Positions 5,719 to 7,605 of a stretch of 7,605 nucleotides of DNA are shown piece by piece (position 1 is the first letter of the stretch; each line of letters opens with the position of its first letter). A program made the translations under genes and the position numbers. The stretch spans positions 694 through 8,298 of the forward strand of contig NZ_DAVG01000011.1 in assembly GCF_002505485.1 (NCBI RefSeq). The letters run 5' to 3'. The notes under the pieces are model-generated. The model made no database searches. It worked only from the letters and a program-made list of their open reading frames with translations, and had not been told where the DNA came from. Source of the stretch: Methanosarcina sp. UBA5 (GTDB taxonomy: Archaea > Halobacteriota > Methanosarcinia > Methanosarcinales > Methanosarcinaceae).

Positions 5719-6591
5719 ATGGTAATAGAAGACGAGGAAGGAGACTGGCATAACCTTATAGGAGACCACATAACCGAACAACGCGCATGGGACAAACTTC
5801 ATCAGGACACCTTCTATGGCTTCGACTTTGATTCAACAATGATCAGGATTGCACTCATGAATATGGTTCTGCATGGGATTAGAACGCCTCATATCGAACC
5901 TATTGACACACTCTCTAGCCAGTACAATGGGGAAGAAGAGTTCACAGTAATTCTTGCAAACCCTCCATTCAAGGGAAGCATTGATAAAAATGACATCAAA
6001 GATAGACTGACTATAGGAACAACAAAGACCGAACTCCTGTTCGTTGAGAAAATGTTCAAGCTGCTCGAAATCGGTGGTAAATGTGGTGTCATTGTGCCTG
6101 ATGGAGTACTGTTCGGCAGTTCGAGTGCCCATAAAGATCTACGTAAGCTCCTGCTCGAAAAATGCCAGCTTGAAGGAATAGTTTCCATGCCTTCTGGTGT
6201 ATTCAAGCCCTATGCAGGTGTTTCAACTGCTGTGCTCATCTTTACAAAAGGAGGGAATACGGAGAAGGTCTGGTTCTACGATATGGAAGCAGATGGGTAT
6301 TCTCTGCATGATAAGAGGCCTCCACTCGATAGAAAAGGGGATATTCCTGATGTTATCGAGAGGTTTAGAAATCGTAGGGAAGAAAACCCAACCGATAGGA
6401 AGGGGAAATGCTTCTATGTGCCAGCGGACGAGATCAAGCTGAAAAACTATGACCTTTCGATTTCCCGGTACAAAGAGATTGAGTACGAGGAAGTCAGGTA
6501 CGAGAAGCCTGAAGTCATAATCGAGAAGATAAAGGGACTCGAAGGGCAGATACTAGCGAATATTGCGGAATTGAAGAGTTTACTCAATTAA
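5719..6591 (+). pseudogene. hsdM: HsdM C-terminal fragment, long open frame after the frameshift
   Basis: 290 codons continue the methyltransferase: the TFYGFDFDSTMIRIALMNM helix region, catalytic motif IV NPPF (residues 81-84, 5959-5970) within VILANPPFKG, then GGKCGVIVPDGVLFGSS and GVFKPYAGVSTAVLIFTKGG, and a coiled C-terminal tail ending IAELKSLLN. All are typical of HsdM. The ATG at 5719 is probably an internal methionine of the ancestral protein (expected SxDMVIEDEEG), not a true start. No Shine-Dalgarno precedes it, and this piece lacks the AdoMet motif I, so it could not methylate DNA alone. Relative to the upstream piece the frame is shifted by one extra T, or two missing bases, around 5712-5716. 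No hsdS or hsdR follows within the remaining 1 kb, so no complete type I system is present here. An automatic annotation may list this as a stand-alone N-6 DNA methylase. Confidence 0.85.
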
Positions 6592-6653
6592 GAGTCTACC
6601 CAAAAAGCGTTGTGACCTGCTGTATCCTTTACTATTAATTTGTTAAAAAATTA

Positions 6654-6667
6654 TTTTTTCATTTTTT
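6654..6667 (+). terminator. T-rich archaeal-type terminator after hsdM
   Basis: Two runs of six T (6654-6659 and 6662-6667) lie about 65 bases after the hsdM stop. Archaeal RNA polymerase terminates at such T tracts without needing a hairpin. Supported by position and composition only. Confidence 0.45.
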
Positions 6668-6759
6668 GACCCTTTAAGCCTTAACCCGACTCCTAAAACC
6701 AAGTTTTCCTAAGCTTTAACCCTTTCTAAAACATGAATGGTTAGTGGGAAAAAGGCTTA

Positions 6760-6906
6760 TCACTTTTCTGTAAGTCCCAGAGATTCAAGTTCACCGATCA
6801 TCATTCCACAAAAATTCCGGTGTTTAAGAATCTGGAATGAATCGGTAGCAATCTGCGAGGCTTCATTACCCTTTGTATTGACGATTGCCATAAACCCCTT
6901 AAAACC
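6760..6906 (-). pseudogene. C-terminal remnant of an unrecognised protein
   Basis: On the minus strand a frame open from a TAA at 6909-6907 to TGA at 6762-6760 reads GFKGFMAIVNTKGNEASQIA, then TDSFQILKHRNFCGM and MIGELESLGLTEK. Composition and codon use look genuinely protein-coding, unlike the surrounding DNA. It has the character of a protein tail: the only ATG (6891) is inside the pattern and no ribosome binding site precedes it. I cannot name the family. The 3' part of this frame is repeated, with a frameshift, at 6931-6997, so the locus has been rearranged. Most likely the end of a gene whose front has been lost. Confidence 0.5.
6767..6834. repeat. Direct repeat, copy 1
   Basis: The first 42 bases (6767-6808, starting TCTGTAAGTCCCAGAGATTC) are identical to 6931-6972. 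The next 26 match copy 2 with about four substitutions and one indel, ending at AATCTG. The unit is the reverse complement of the last codons of the minus-strand remnant. Confidence 0.95.
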
Positions 6907-6930
6907 TTAACGAGAATGTATCCGCTAACG

Positions 6931-6997
6931 TCTGTAAGTCCCAGAGATTCAAGTTCACCGATCATCATTCCAAAAAATCTCTGTGCTTAAGAATCTG
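6931..6997. repeat. Direct repeat, copy 2
   Basis: Second copy, 164 bases from the first. One base missing relative to copy 1 shifts the minus-strand frame, so this copy does not encode the ESLGLTEK tail in phase with its own upstream part. The partial duplication suggests recombination or replication slippage within a dead gene. Confidence 0.95.
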
Positions 6998-7087
6998 AAC
7001 AGTACAAAATATAACATGCCTGCTGAAAGTCGGATAATAGATAATTATGGCAAATACATGCACGCATAAATTTATCTTATCGTTATT

Positions 7088-7113
7088 GGATAGTATACAC
7101 TATCCTTATAAAT
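7088..7113 (+). promoter_or_regulatory. Palindromic operator abutting the TATA box of the regulator gene
   Basis: GGATAGT-ATAC-ACTATCC (7088-7105) is a perfect 7-4-7 inverted repeat. It runs directly into CTTATAAAT (7105-7113), whose TATAAA core (7107-7112) is about 36 bases before the ATG. Transcription would begin near 7135, leaving a short leader with GGTGGA as ribosome binding site. A dimeric winged-helix protein, possibly the gene's own product, could bind here and control access of TBP/TFB. Autoregulation is inferred. Confidence 0.6.
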
Positions 7114-7147
7114 CCTGATAAAAGTATGTGAAAAGGATGGTGGAAGT

Positions 7148-7605
7148 ATGGAACTCACTCCGATTCAAAAAGATATCATTATTACGTTAATCAACCTTCA
7201 GAGGCAAAAAGACAGGTCAATTAAGGGGGAAGAAATTGCCGAGGTTATCCAACGTAGCCCGGGAACTATCCGCAACCAGATGCAGGTATTAAAAGCTCTG
7301 GGTTTAGTGGAAGGGGTTCCCGGGCCAAAAGGAGGCTACAAATCCACAGGAGCAGCATATGGCGCTTTACGAATCAAGCAGCTAAAAAATGAATCATCTG
7401 TTCCACTTTATAAAAACGATCGCCTGGTTGATGATGCTACAGCTGCCGAAATAAGCTTTACAACAGTAAGAAATCCAGAAGTCTGTCACGGAGTCATCCG
7501 CGTGCTAGGAAGCACAAAGGACTTTTTGATTGACGATAAAATTCAGATTGGTCCGACTCCTGTGAATCGCCTGATAATCCGCGGAGAAGTTACAGGAAGG
7601 GATGA
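7148..7605 (+). CDS. Winged-helix transcriptional regulator, 3' end outside the window
   Basis: 152 codons are present and the frame is open to the window end. Residues about 3-70 form a winged helix-turn-helix: IQKDIIITLINLQ, then IKGEEIAEVI, the recognition helix RSPGTIRNQMQVLKALGLV, and a glycine-rich wing GVPGPKGGYKST of the kind seen in Rrf2/TrmB-like regulators. After a linker (about 71-92) comes a second domain with EISFTTVRNPEVCHGVIRVL and DDKIQIGPTPVNRLIIRGEV, which I associate with a methanogen-specific regulator family (COG2524-like, sometimes with CBS domains); the effector is unknown. The ATG at 7148 follows GGTGGA with suitable spacing and a TATA box 36 bases upstream. The palindrome at 7088-7105 suggests autoregulation. 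DNA-binding role is sure; targets are not. Confidence 0.85.
   Translation, partial: MELTPIQKDIIITLINLQRQKDRSIKGEEIAEVIQRSPGTIRNQMQVLKALGLVEGVPGPKGGYKSTGAAYGALRIKQLKNESSVPLYKNDRLVDDATAAEISFTTVRNPEVCHGVIRVLGSTKDFLIDDKIQIGPTPVNRLIIRGEVTGRD

Noticed and set aside
6197..6442. 81-codon plus-strand frame
   Set aside because: Out-of-phase shadow within the well-supported HsdM frame.

Overview
The window looks like chromosomal DNA of a Methanosarcina-type methanogenic archaeon. The supporting signs are AT-rich intergenic DNA with archaeal TATA elements, long leaders, a soluble multi-PAS sensor kinase with a HisKA_2-type histidine box, a winged-helix regulator with a GPKGGY wing of a kind I associate with Methanosarcina, and an IS200/IS605-type element end. 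The genus is inferred from remembered family resemblance, not from a search.

Layout. Bases 1-182 are the right end of an IS200/IS605-like (TnpB-type) element, ending in a CCATCC-TTTA-GGGTGG hairpin. On the minus strand, 452-736 encodes a small ABM-like (antibiotic biosynthesis monooxygenase fold) protein with an intact frame, Shine-Dalgarno and promoter but no recognisable start codon. After about 660 bases without a convincing gene, apart from a nested inverted repeat at 1314-1379, comes a ribbon-helix-helix antitoxin (1458-1697). Its toxin partner is absent or reduced to a stub. Bases 1833-2146 hold a striking array of eleven TAATACA heptamers, mostly 9-10 bases apart, surrounding a TATA element and a possible 24-residue hydrophobic peptide (2087-2161) with an excellent Shine-Dalgarno.

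The one large intact gene (2499-5321) is a 940-residue cytoplasmic PAS-PocR-PAS-PAS-PAS-HisKA_2-HATPase sensor histidine kinase. No response regulator lies beside it. Next comes a broken type I restriction-modification methyltransferase subunit (hsdM): N-terminally truncated, frameshifted near 5712, and without hsdS or hsdR. Bases 6760-6997 hold a minus-strand gene remnant whose 3' end is partly duplicated 164 bases away. The window closes with the start of a winged-helix regulator (7148 onward), preceded by a perfect 7-4-7 palindrome touching its TATA box.

Overall this is an accessory, decaying region: a transposon end, an orphan antitoxin, a start-less gene, a broken methyltransferase and a duplicated gene tail surround two healthy signalling or regulatory genes. 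The least explained item is the TAATACA array with its embedded mini-gene upstream of the kinase.
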